DNA from: Ascaphus truei
Taxonomy: Eukaryota; Chordata; Amphibia; Anura; Ascaphidae
Assembly (NCBI GenBank): GCA_036426205.1
Contig: WSYH01002432.1
Coordinates: 1-64,000 of the forward strand
Direction of reading: 5' to 3'
DNA length: 64,000 bases
A model generated the notes under the pieces. The model had not been told where the DNA came from, did not search any database, and saw only the letters and a list, made by a program, of their open reading frames with translations. The first letter of the stretch is position 1. Each line of letters begins with the position of its first letter. This document shows positions 21,900 through 31,959 of this stretch, in pieces. A program made the position numbers and the translations under genes.

Positions 21900-22812
21900 T
21901 ACAAAACGCATAGGAGGCTTTTCCTCTATGCTATTGTCTTGTGAATAAATTCTATTTTTGCATCAATTGGATCTCTCTCCATATTTTTAGCTGTGCACTA
22001 CTTTTCACCCTCTTCTAGAGAAACCTATACTAACCTTGTGAAGGAGCTGCACATCTCCTCTCCATCTCCATCCTTGTCTCTGTGTACACTCTTGAGTAGC
22101 TCTGTAAGTAAGGAGCAGTATCCGGTCTGTCCAACCCCCTGGATGATATATTGTAGATGCCCAAATATGGGTCTGTATATCATGAGGGGAAATATTATAG
22201 TGCTATTCGGTCATCTACTTCATCAAGGAAGCTGGATAATACATTTAACACTGCTCAGCCCTCTTGATAATGTAAATGACCGATCGCAGCACCAAAAACA
22301 GTATCTTACTACCTGTAAGAGAGAGAAGAAGCATATCAGACTTATGACATTCTACTCACATTGGGAAACTCCTCTTAAATATCACATTGGCAAAGACAGG
22401 TGAGACCAAGTAAGAAATGTGTGCAAGGAGAGTATAAATATTGAGCCCCAAAATTTGTAGTGCACTGATCAAATGACAAATATCTGCTTACTTCATATAA
22501 CCTGATTTAGATTGACCAATTGTAATCGACTTGCTGCCTATAATAAAAAAAACATCTGATTCTACGGAATGACTCCCTATAGCCAAGAATCTAAATATAG
22601 AAAAGAAAAAGATTCAAGAACTTTTAAGGCAAAGTAATTAAAAAAAAAAACTATTCAGGAAGCTAACTAAGTAGAAATAACTTTTGTAACTGTCATCTTT
22701 GGCCAGCTAAACTGGTCCCCAGTCAAACACCAGAATGTGTAGCAGAAGTTCAATTGGTAGTCCTTACCCTCACAGGTATAGTAACTCAACAAGCATAGTC
22801 CTTTCCAATGTT
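21900..22812. other. unassigned non-coding DNA
   Basis: A 136-codon frame from 21993 has no recognisable domain and no codon-level support. I regard it as chance. Confidence 0.4.
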
Positions 22813-23045
22813 CCAAGGAGTGGCTCAGTGAGTAAAGACACTGACTGGCACTGAGTTTGAAGCAGGGGAACCTGGTTCAGGCTCCTCGTGACCTTGGGCA
22901 AGTCACTTTATCTCCCTGTGCCTCAGGAACCAAAAAATAGATTGTAAGCTTCTCGGGGCTGGGACCTGTGCATGCAAAAAAAAATATCTCTGTAATGCAA
23001 TACGTTAAACTAGCAGCGCTATACAAGAACATGCTAAAAAAGAAA
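22813..23045 (+). mobile_element. tRNA-derived MIR-like SINE, copy 1
   Basis: The 5' head has an A-box-like TGGCTCAGTGAGTAAAG and a B-box-like GGTTCAGGCTCC. The body has CTTGGGCAAGTCACTTTATC and CTGTGCCTCAGG, the conserved core motif of MIR/CORE-type SINEs. The tail has AGCGCTATACAAGAACATGC. The second copy is at 35164-35403. Confidence 0.85.
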
Positions 23046-26020
23046 TGTCTCTTGTGTTGTATTTTAAACCTTTGCAGCTCAGGTTAATTAGTTGCTCTGG
23101 AAAGCTGCTGACAGCAGATATTAACCCCATAATTTTCTAACCTTCTGCTTACATAGAAATACTCTATACCTTTTTCAAAGTAGGGAGCTAACTATAATAG
23201 TCTCTCAGCAAAATACAGTATCAGTTTCATGAAAGAAAAGGAATCCCATTCAAAGCAATTAAAAAACATTTAGTTAATAAATCTGGTGCAATTATTTTCT
23301 CCTGGTTTGGAAGCTGATGGGCTTTAGTTAAAAAAAACTCCACACTTTTTCATTGTCCTTGGGGCATGTATATGATCCATGATTATAATGGCACATACAG
23401 TACTCATTTAGAGCTGGAATGCCTTAATCTGATCTAGAAATCCTGGATTGCTATTGTACATTAACTACTATAACTTCCTGTATAATGTATTTTTCTAATT
23501 ATAATAAAAGGAGATACTATATACAGTATACAGATATACAGTAATTGGCTACATGCACATAATTGGCTAATCTCATTTTGATAAAAGCCAAGTGTCACCT
23601 AAAAAGCAAAAAATCTTGTCAACATGTTGCTTCTTGACAGCACATGGCAGCTCAATCTGAAAACGACATGTGTGTATTGTCATTCCTCTACTGCTTCAGT
23701 ATGGATCTTAATTCTCCACTTGTAATGTGTTGACCCTCAGGGCAGATTAATTAGCTGCTGGTCAATAAATTATATGACACTAATTGTGAAAGCCTATCGT
23801 TCCACTGCAAGGTTAGCATGTTAACCTTGTTATTGTCTAATCCAAATGAAAAGTTTGCCATGTAAGCATCTCTAACATAATTAATCAATGATATTATTAT
23901 AAAAGTACATTCACTTTGTGTTATCTACTATGTTATTATAGGCAGTACTTTTTAAAGCGGTACAGAAATGTTTGTAACCTTTACATTTCCTTCAAATAAT
24001 ATATAGTCTTGCACAGAGAAACAATAGGTTTAATGAACACTTCTTACTGTCACATACTGTAATTATATTTGGAGCTCAAGTGAAACCAGTTCTGAATAAC
24101 TGTAGGTTAATTTACATACTGTATGAGAAAACACATGCTTTGTGTTATTTTCATTGAGCATCATTCTTTACAGCATGAGGTATATCAATCCTTTATTTAT
24201 GTTAACAAATACAATATAACATTCTTTACATAATGGCATAGCAGCACCATTCCACATTTCCTACCAGGTCTTAGTCCACAAAAATCAACATTCCATTCCA
24301 AATTGATGATTAGCCATTAAACAGTATCCGGGGACCAATAAGGTAATGTAGACATTAAATATATTGTCCTATTGCACTGTATACACAAAACATGTATTTT
24401 ATATTAGTGTTATACTGTAGTCAGTTTTGCTTCCTGACTTATTGTTTCTATTAACTAACATGCTTGAACATGATAAAGAAAAACAGAAGAATTGAGAAAG
24501 ACATAACTCAAGCATGAAATAGCAAACAAAGTAATCAGAAAATGGCAAACATAAAATAACACATAAAATAAGCAAAACACAAGCAACAATAATATTGATT
24601 CATTCAAGGAGATTACATTGAACCAAATATAGTTTTGAAGCTGTCACACTGTTGTATATATTGTTATAGTCAAGAATTTTATAGAACCACATGTTATCAG
24701 TTTTGTAAAATAAAACATCAAATAATGGTAGACAGTAAATATTAAATAATATTACCACATTAATGGTACAGTAGTCAACTATTTTATCATTCTATTCTCT
24801 GCAATAAATTATTTAGAACAAGTGCAATACTCATTTCACTTTATATGTTGAGAAAACCAACATAAGATATAAGAATATTGATATTCAAATCTATTAAAGG
24901 GCTAGATGGTAAAATTAAGATAGCTTTGTAAGTCTACACAAACAATTTAAACAAGTATATAATTGAAATATGCAATGGCTACAAATCGGCATGGTTTGCT
25001 GAAGGGGAATAATGTGACAGGAAGTTATGTTTACACAATTAAAATATTTACAGAGCTATGGCTCCAGCTCCTGAAATGCGTGCACATATTTTTAATTCTG
25101 TTCTATCTTAAATACATTTCTTACATTTTATGTAGAGCCACTGAAAATTTATAAAAATTATGCAGATACAGATGTATCACTCATATTGTCTTCTTCTTTG
25201 CTATCTTTTACAGGATGATAGTCCTCCACAATCCAAAATCAAAACTTGATTGTTTGCTCAGTAAGTGTTTCTTCACAGAATAGGTAGCCCTGGCTTGTTG
25301 ATATAATCTGTTACACGCTGTTTCTTCTGCACAGGCTTTTTAGCCTCCATTTGTTATAGGGTTTCAAAGTGCTGCGTTCCTTGCATTTGATTCTTCCTCC
25401 CCTGGGGCCATTCCTAAGCATTATTCTCCCATGAGGTGGTGCCAGATTTGAATGTCTTCATATTGACTTTGAGGATATAACTTTTGCTGCCATTGTCACA
25501 TGTAAACCAGTTTAATGAACATGACCGAGCAGATCCGGCAGTGGTTGATTCAGCAGTTGCTATATCCTGCCATAGCTCTAGTGATGCAAAAATCTTTGTG
25601 ATCCTAGACAGGAACAATTATGTTTTCATTTACCAAGGTAATTAAGAGGTTAACACCTCCCGCTACCCACCCAGGAGGCCTAACCAACCACCCTGCAGCA
25701 ACATCCCCCTTCAGCCACCCCCTCGACCCCCAGCACTACACAATGGAATGGAAAAAAGCCCTATTAACCAAATATGGCTAATAGTGGTTTTGCCATTTTG
25801 TGTTACATTTAAAAAAAAAGTAATTTAAACATTATGATACTGTACAATTAAAACAAACACTATCCAATAAATCAATAGATTATCAATCATGACTTCAACA
25901 GTGGCACAGATAGTCACATTAGCAATCAATGGGCACCCTATAGTCAATAAAAGTGTATCTTACCCTTGCTGGGATGAAGACTACTCCTCCTTATCCAACT
26001 GTGGCACCATCCAACTCTAT
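23046..26020. other. unassigned AT-rich DNA
   Basis: No open frame above about 70 codons, no similarity I recognise and no repeat pair. Short TACTGTA-rich stretches are frequent. It may be old transposon debris or unique intergenic DNA. Confidence 0.5.
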
Positions 26021-26027
26021 ATCCACG

Positions 26028-26197
26028 AAGCAATGATCTTCAGCTTGAAGTCCAGCTTAATGCCCAGAAATCCACGATTCTCCATTGCTTGAAGAGAAGT
26101 CTTCTGTTCTTCTTTTTTTACTTTCTTCTCTTCAAGCAACAGAGGATCGTGGACTCCTACACATCATGCTGTACTTCAAGCTGAGGATCATTGCTTT
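26028..26197. repeat. 170-bp palindrome upstream of a hammerhead-like motif
   Basis: The arm AAGCAATGATCTTCAGCTTG...CCACGATTCTCCATTGCTTGAAGAGAAG is followed, after a short T-rich loop, by its reverse complement. It ends 44 bp before the motif at 26241, so both probably belong to one PLE terminal-repeat-type element. Confidence 0.75.
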
Positions 26198-26240
26198 ATG
26201 GGTGAAGAGTTGTTGGTGTTGGCAACTACTCTGGGACACA

Positions 26241-26280
26241 TCCCTGATGAAGTCAGTGCATCTGACGAAACGGTATAGGG
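26241..26280 (+). ncRNA. hammerhead-ribozyme-like motif 5 (variant stem III)
   Basis: CCC, CTGATGA (26244-26250), extra A, stem II GTCAG/CTGAC (26252-26256 with 26262-26266), GAAA (26267-26270), then CGGTATAGGG instead of CGCGTAGGG. The 5' CCC can pair with the final GGG. The altered stem III may weaken or abolish folding. Confidence 0.55.
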
Positions 26281-27714
26281 TACACATCATCATGTTAGTG
26301 CCGGTCAGCGGTGTGAGAGGATTCCCCATTGAAGGAGCTGAAGGCAAAGAGAAGTGAGCCTAAAAGGTTCAGTGATACATCCACAGTTATCCAGCTAAGG
26401 ATTTGAGAAGTGACCGGACTCTGTGATTTTGGCACTCAGCCTACAGATCATGGGATTCCTGGGCATTTGATCCATCTGCAGTGCCAGGTGTAGTGTGAGT
26501 ATGTGGATAGGCCGTCGGAATAGCTACTCCACTCACTACCATCAGCTCAGTGAATTTACCTGCTTGTTTTCCAGATCAGCATGCATATGTATCTCTGTGC
26601 TGCAGTTTGGAGACTTAGCAGGCAGGGACCTGCAGTCTTATACCACACCGGATTCTGGGTTGTTGGTGGGAAAGGTGAGAATCAATTGAGCCCACACCTG
26701 TTCACTTTTACCCGTTCCGGAGTCACAGGATTTTTATATCACATTCCTTACTCACCTTAGTGTTTTAGACTTTGTGATATGTACCTGAACATATATCTGC
26801 CACCTCTCCTATTACATAGCAGTTGATTTATCACTGTCTGCCTCAGCAAACATCTACTCTCTTCAATGAATTACAGCATATGACTGGCAACATTTGTTTC
26901 TTATACATTGTATACATTGTATTTTACAATTGTTGTTTATCTTCGTAATATATCAATATATATGGGTATTTGCTTGCCCTATTTAAATAAAATTGTTTTA
27001 CATTTGATACCTCTACACACTTATGCGCTCTAGGGATCGAAACGTCAGATTTTTGTGTCTGTTTCAAAACATTGTTTTGATGACTTACCTCTGAGTGCTT
27101 TCTCTTGAGTGCTTTCTCTCCTTGCTGTTCTGCCGCCCTGCTGGATGGTAACGTACACTTTACATTAGTTATGGGACTAGCACCTGGCTTTTTTGGATAT
27201 CTACATTGGCGTGCTTGCTGCATATATATATATATATAAAAGATTTGTTACATTTCAGTATCAGAGGTATTATGAAAACAATTAGATTCCGATAATGTCC
27301 TTGAAATAAATCAAGGCTCCCACTGGCCCACTGGCTTATGTTCTGGATTTCTGAGGTATGAGTTTATTAATTGGTGTTAGGGTTCTGTCTGTGTACTATT
27401 AAGAAAGTTTCCTGAAGGTTTTCATGCTATTCCTGTTATCTAATAATTATATTTATTTTTATACATTTTGATACATTCAGTTCCATAGCTCCATATAACC
27501 ACTGTCCAAATCTAGCACTATTGCTTGAGGAGAATAATGGTGCTTAAATACCTTTGTTGATGCATTTTTTCTTTAATGTCAATATATTGTAACTGCAAAA
27601 CTACAGGTTATAAGAGGTATCCTAACTGCATCTACTATATATTTCAGTAAAGATGCTTCTTTTACCGCTTTGAACACAACCCAAAAGAATTGACCTTCTG
27701 TAGTTTATCTCATG
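26281..27714. other. PLE-repeat-like and unassigned DNA
   Basis: The first few hundred bases downstream of the motif are GC-balanced, non-coding, and look like terminal-repeat body. A (TA)n run is at 27222-27238. I see no gene before the receptor's stop codon. Confidence 0.4.
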
Positions 27715-28659
27715 CTACTCAATATATGTTGGTACCCTTATACTGATACATTTCCACAGAGCTGCCTGGATCTCCTTATTCCTCAGAGTATAGATGATGG
27801 GATTGAATAACGGGGTGGCGACTGCGTACAGAAGAGAAGTGATTTTCATTACAGTCAATGACTGTCCTTTGGATGGAACCACATATTTAGCAATCAGTGT
27901 CCCATAATATGTGCAGACAACGGCCAGGTGAGAGCTGCAGGTGGAGAAGGCTTTCTGTCTCCCAGTGGTGGAGGATATCCTGAGGATAGTGAGGGTGATA
28001 CAGATATAAGTCACAATGATGAAGAAAAATGGGAGAATAACACAAGGGATGCCTAGAAAAGATAATAATGTATCAGCAATGAATCTGTTTGAGCACAAAT
28101 GTTCTAAGAGAGAGGTTAAATCACAGAAGAAATGGTCAATAACATTGGGGTTACATAACTGAAATGAACAAACCAAAATAACCATACTTAGTGCTGCCAT
28201 AAAACCTAAGTACCAAGACCAAAAAAACATTTGGCAGCAAAGCTTAAAGTCCATAATAGCAGAGTAACGCAATGGGTGGCAGATGGCCAGGTATCTATCA
28301 TAGGACATCACTGTAAGGAGCAAACATTCAGCAGTTGCTGAGACAGCAAGTAGGAAATATTGAGAGATGCAGCCAGCGAGAGAGATAACAGCCCCTTCTG
28401 CCATTATTACATATAGCATGTTTGGCACAATATCTGTGGTTAGCAAGATGTCAGACAGGGACAGGTGACTGAGAAAGAAGTACATGGGGGTACGGAGCTT
28501 GTGACTGGTTGACACCAAGACAATGATCAGGACATTTCCAGCTAAGGTGCAAATGTATAACAGAAGGAAGATAAGGAAGAGTAAGATCTTGAAGTTGTGA
28601 ACGGCTGGAAATCCCAGAAGCAGAAATTCTGTAACTGTGGTCAGATTCTCCCGGAGCAT
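27715..28659 (-). CDS. olfactory receptor, intact single-exon, class II type
   Basis: A 314-residue seven-transmembrane odorant receptor of sensory neuron cilia, coupling odorant binding to a G protein. It has a short extracellular N-terminus with an NLT glycosylation site (5-7), the TM1 GN pair (41-42), and PMYFFLSHLSLSD at 58-70 (IC1/TM2). Cys97 and Cys179 suit the conserved loop disulphide. MSYDRYLAICHPL is at 118-130 (TM3/IC2), KAFSTCSSHL at 236-245 (TM6) and PLFNPIIYTLRN at 283-294 (TM7). These are the family hallmarks, and the length is typical. The chosen ATG at 28659 places the glycosylation site and TM1 as in the family. It stands alone among repeats, with no second receptor in the window. 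The subfamily cannot be fixed by eye. Confidence 0.95.
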   Translation of the reverse strand: MLRENLTTVTEFLLLGFPAVHNFKILLFLIFLLLYICTLAGNVLIIVLVSTSHKLRTPMYFFLSHLSLSDILLTTDIVPNMLYVIMAEGAVISLAGCISQYFLLAVSATAECLLLTVMSYDRYLAICHPLRYSAIMDFKLCCQMFFWSWYLGFMAALSMVILVCSFQLCNPNVIDHFFCDLTSLLEHLCSNRFIADTLLSFLGIPCVILPFFFIIVTYICITLTILRISSTTGRQKAFSTCSSHLAVVCTYYGTLIAKYVVPSKGQSLTVMKITSLLYAVATPLFNPIIYTLRNKEIQAALWKCISIRVPTYIE

Positions 28660-28739
28660 TGTGGGATGTTAGAGGAAAAGGAGATCTTCCTATTAAATAT
28701 CAGTTCTCGTGCTGCAAGGAGAAAGAGTTTATTCAGACA

Positions 28740-29102
28740 TACAGATGCAGCGGCCATTATTTTAACAAATCACGAGGCGTATACCTCGGAATACCCATGT
28801 CATGGCGCGGGGTTTCGTCCAACCGTACCACCTTAAGACGCAAGTGCAGGCGAGTACATAAAATGGCATTTTAGCGTTCTGGCTTTTAAACACCTGAAAT
28901 TGACACAGTAGCAAAGTACTGTACACATTGCAATTCATTCATTTCATTGCATTAAATTGCACACAATCCATGAATTCAAACAATGCAACCACGATAAACA
29001 TGTGTGCCTGGGGCGATTGGCCGCATCCATGCCGCGTGGAGTAGAGCAGCGCACACGAAAACGGCACCATGATTTGTAAAAAAAATGACCGCTGCATCTG
29101 TA
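28740..29102. mobile_element. TA-flanked MITE (Tc1/mariner-type), about 360 bp
   Basis: Terminal inverted repeats CAGATGCAGCGGCCATTATTT (from 28742) and the reverse complement of CAGATGCAGCGGTCATTTTTT (ending 29100) are each flanked by TA. A TA duplication is typical of Tc1/mariner. It has no transposase. A half copy lies at 20800-20912. It sits 81 bp upstream of the receptor's ATG, within possible promoter or 5'-UTR space. Confidence 0.75.
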
Positions 29103-29486
29103 TAATACATATAAGACATAAAAGCCTTGATATATTAAAGTACACAAAGTACACTATGCTTTATTGTACTTTGTATAATAAATATATATATATATATATT
29201 AACCCTGGCTGTGCTCAAAGCTGTGACCATGCAGCAAGCTTAAGCCTATAGGGAACCATGTTAAAAATGTTTTTTGAAGCAAAAAGTGGCACTGTGTGCT
29301 CATTTGCATGTCATTTCCCAGAATCCCTTGCTGCAGTGGAAGTGCTGTGTGCTGGGTGATAATGGGGAATTGCGGGGTGTCAGACCTGCCTAAGACATGC
29401 AGATGAGCATACAGTTGTATTTACATTTGCATATTTGCTTTGCTGTGTTGGGTTTTTGTCACTTTTTTTACTCACCATAACTGAAC

Positions 29487-29552
<66 letters not shown>
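29103..29552. other. unassigned repeat-like DNA and (TA)n array
   Basis: 29190-29460 is non-coding and looks like part of a dispersed repeat, but I cannot name it. A (TA)n array of about 65 bp fills 29487-29552 and abuts the PLE terminal repeat. Confidence 0.5.
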
Positions 29553-29558
<6 letters not shown>

Positions 29559-30396
29559 AGGGTCTGCGCTCGTGTGTGGAAAACCAGAAATATAGGATAT
29601 ATAAAATTGAATTAACTGATTAAAAATCATAAATATATAAACATATTATTAATAAATCAATATAATGAATACTACTATAATAAATCCTGAATAGTGAAAT
29701 CAATTCATATACCAAAAGTGCACTGTGAATGTCTGATATAAAAAAAAAAAAAAGCTAAAACATACAATTATAAAAAAAATATGTGTGGTGCTGTGAACTT
29801 TGCCTTAATCTGCTAATTGCAGATAGTCCTCTAGAGTCCAACAAATAGGTCCAATAATTGGGGAGTGACAGAAGCACTATAAGGATCAACCGGCAGCTTC
29901 TTAAAAGGGCACAACGACCTCCCTCTCCACCTGCATAGAAAAATATAAGAAAAAAAAGCGCCAAATCCTAGTGCATTACTGTGCAAAAATCGATATATTT
30001 AATTCCCAAAAATCTCAATAAAAATGAACTCACAAACATAAAACAATTAAAAGCATTGTATGAGTAATACTCATGCTCCTAAGACCAGGAAACGCTGCTT
30101 TGCTGTTGAAGTCCCTCCGTGGCTCCACTGGAACAGATTGCTGCCTCCGTTGTTCACTGCCTGCAGGAACTGACGAATCAGGCACTCCACGATGGTCTCT
30201 CCCCCGGTGCACACCAACCAGTTGCTTTTTAGTTCCCACCGGGGACGGTTGAAGTCGCGGACCAGCGGATGACGTCACGGGAACCGTTCTTAATACCGGA
30301 CCGGTATAGATACTCAGCAGTTCAATTGCAAGCGTTGAAAAGTCCACTGCACACCTTCCCTACGCGTTTCATCTGATTAACAGACTTCTTCAGGGG
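29553..30396 (-). mobile_element. solitary PLE terminal repeat
   Basis: Nearly identical to 52801-53644, the terminal repeat of the tandem PLE. On the minus strand it runs from the hammerhead-like motif (30396) to ...CCGCAGACCCTCATTGTAT-side sequence next to the ORF1 start in the complete element. No ORF1 or ORF2 follows; instead a (TA)n array begins. A solo copy could arise by truncated insertion or recombination. Confidence 0.8.
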
Positions 30397-30527
30397 ATCT
30401 GAATACAATGCTTTTAATTGTTTTATGTTTGTGAGTTCATTTTTATTGAGATTTTTGGGAATTAAATATATCGATTTTTGCACAGTAATGCACTAGGATT
30501 TGGCGCTTTTTTTTCTTATATTTTTCT

Positions 30528-30528
<1 letters not shown>
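29938..30528. repeat. inverted repeat flanking the hammerhead-like motif
   Basis: The segment 29938-30060 (GCGCCAAATCCTAGTGCATT...CAATTAAAAGCATTGTA) recurs as its reverse complement at about 30406-30528. The 345-bp centre contains the body of the terminal repeat and the motif at 30358. The copy at 53.2-53.6 kb has only the left arm, so the right arm is extra here. A (TA)n array follows at 30533-30570. Confidence 0.85.
30358..30396 (-). ncRNA. hammerhead-ribozyme-like motif 6
   Basis: On the minus strand: CCC, CTGAAGA, extra A, stem II GTCTG/CAGAT (5 bp with one G-T pair), GAAA, CGCG, TA, GGG. Stem I CCC/GGG is present. The same motif stands in the tandem PLE at 53606-53644. Confidence 0.7.
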
Positions 30529-30570
<42 letters not shown>

Positions 30571-30576
<6 letters not shown>

Positions 30577-31239
30577 GTATATATTTATATATATTTGCTA
30601 AAAAAAAACAGATTAGGGATAGGGACAGAATAGCGGATACATGTTACATACAGTACATATTCTAGATGAGGTTAAAAGAATACAATATGTCCATCAAGTT
30701 CAACCTATGAAATATTTCGACGACAGATACTCTACAGGACTTATATATTTGCACTTCCAGTTTTTAAATCCAGAGGAAAACAAACAAAACCCCAGTGAAA
30801 CATCATCCACTGATGTCTCATAAGTGGAAAAATAAATTAATTTCTGACTCTAAATAATTGCAATCAGGTTTCTCTTGCCACTCACACATAGCTTTTCCGA
30901 TAGCTTCTGGGAGGGTAAATCTGGTTATATCTGTATAACACCTAAATAAAATGAGGCTTCAGTGGTAATTAACCCCTTTTTGTGCGTACCAACTATTCCC
31001 TTCTTCTCCCCATGTGCTTAAAGATATGTAGTACAAGTAATGCAGGCGCACATATTGTGTCACTGTCCAATGATCCAATTGGAGGAAAATAATAAAATAA
31101 ACTGACGTTACTTGGGATAAATCTTCCCTTTGGTTAATGGTTCCTAATACAAACCACAAAACGATATAAACATGGTATTGAAACTTAAAATAGAAGTAAC
31201 TGCAGCGAGATTTGCAGATGTAGCCAGCGTCATTGTTTC
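30571..31239. other. unassigned non-coding DNA
   Basis: No supportable gene. Short frames lack any recognisable domain. Confidence 0.5.
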
Positions 31240-31335
31240 CTCTGGTGGGATATGATGGGATATATTGGGATATGATGTGATATGATGTGATTTGTTGGGA
31301 TATGTTGAGACATGTTGGGATACGTTGAGATATTC
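31240..31335. repeat. short tandem repeat, unit about TTGGGATATG
   Basis: Roughly nine imperfect 10-11-bp units, GGGATATGATG, GTGATATGATG and GGGATATGTTGAGA variants. On the minus strand it reads as a His/Ser/Ile repeat. Confidence 0.8.
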
Positions 31336-31959
31336 TTCTCTGTCACTGCCACTGAATCTTAACATCCACTGCAACCAGATATCCCTCTTACAAACACTGT
31401 ATATAGTATTTTTTTAGGTTTGAAAGCTCGCAAAATATCAACTACTTGTTTGTCCAATAAAATGTATCATGTCCCCTACTCCCTCTCCCTCCTTTGTTAC
31501 TACATGGCAGAAAGGACCAACACGGCTCCCCACCCCTCACTGAATCATATTGGAACTATGGGATATTCTGAGTTATTACAGGATATGTTGTGTTATCTTT
31601 ATGAACAATGAGTCTGGCTACATCTGTTTTGTCAACTCTGACAATAGGAAAATGAACTGTATGCACCAATCTGTGGAATAATTTACTGGTTTTCTTTACA
31701 GTCGTACTCTTTAATTATGAAGTTGCATTTTGGGCTGTGATAGGATTCCCTTTGTTGTACATGCCGTGTACCACATCTGTAACTCTCAGGACACATATCG
31801 GGGCTGGAAATAATTTCCTTAGTGTAATTATACCTCACCTACTTTATGGATCATTTTCCNAATTTCACCAATCAACCTTTGACTCTTAAATATGATAAAT
31901 ATGACTAGATATATATGGTATTGCACTCATTTCTATTAATATTATGAGATGGATATGAA
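31336..31959. other. unassigned DNA with a single N at 31860
   Basis: No gene seen. A single N interrupts the sequence shortly before the polypurine block. Confidence 0.5.

Noticed and set aside
27000..27060. GATCGAAACGTCAGA as another hammerhead motif
   Set aside because: GAAAC and a following GTC are present, but there is no CTGANGA box with a pairing stem II upstream at usual spacing.
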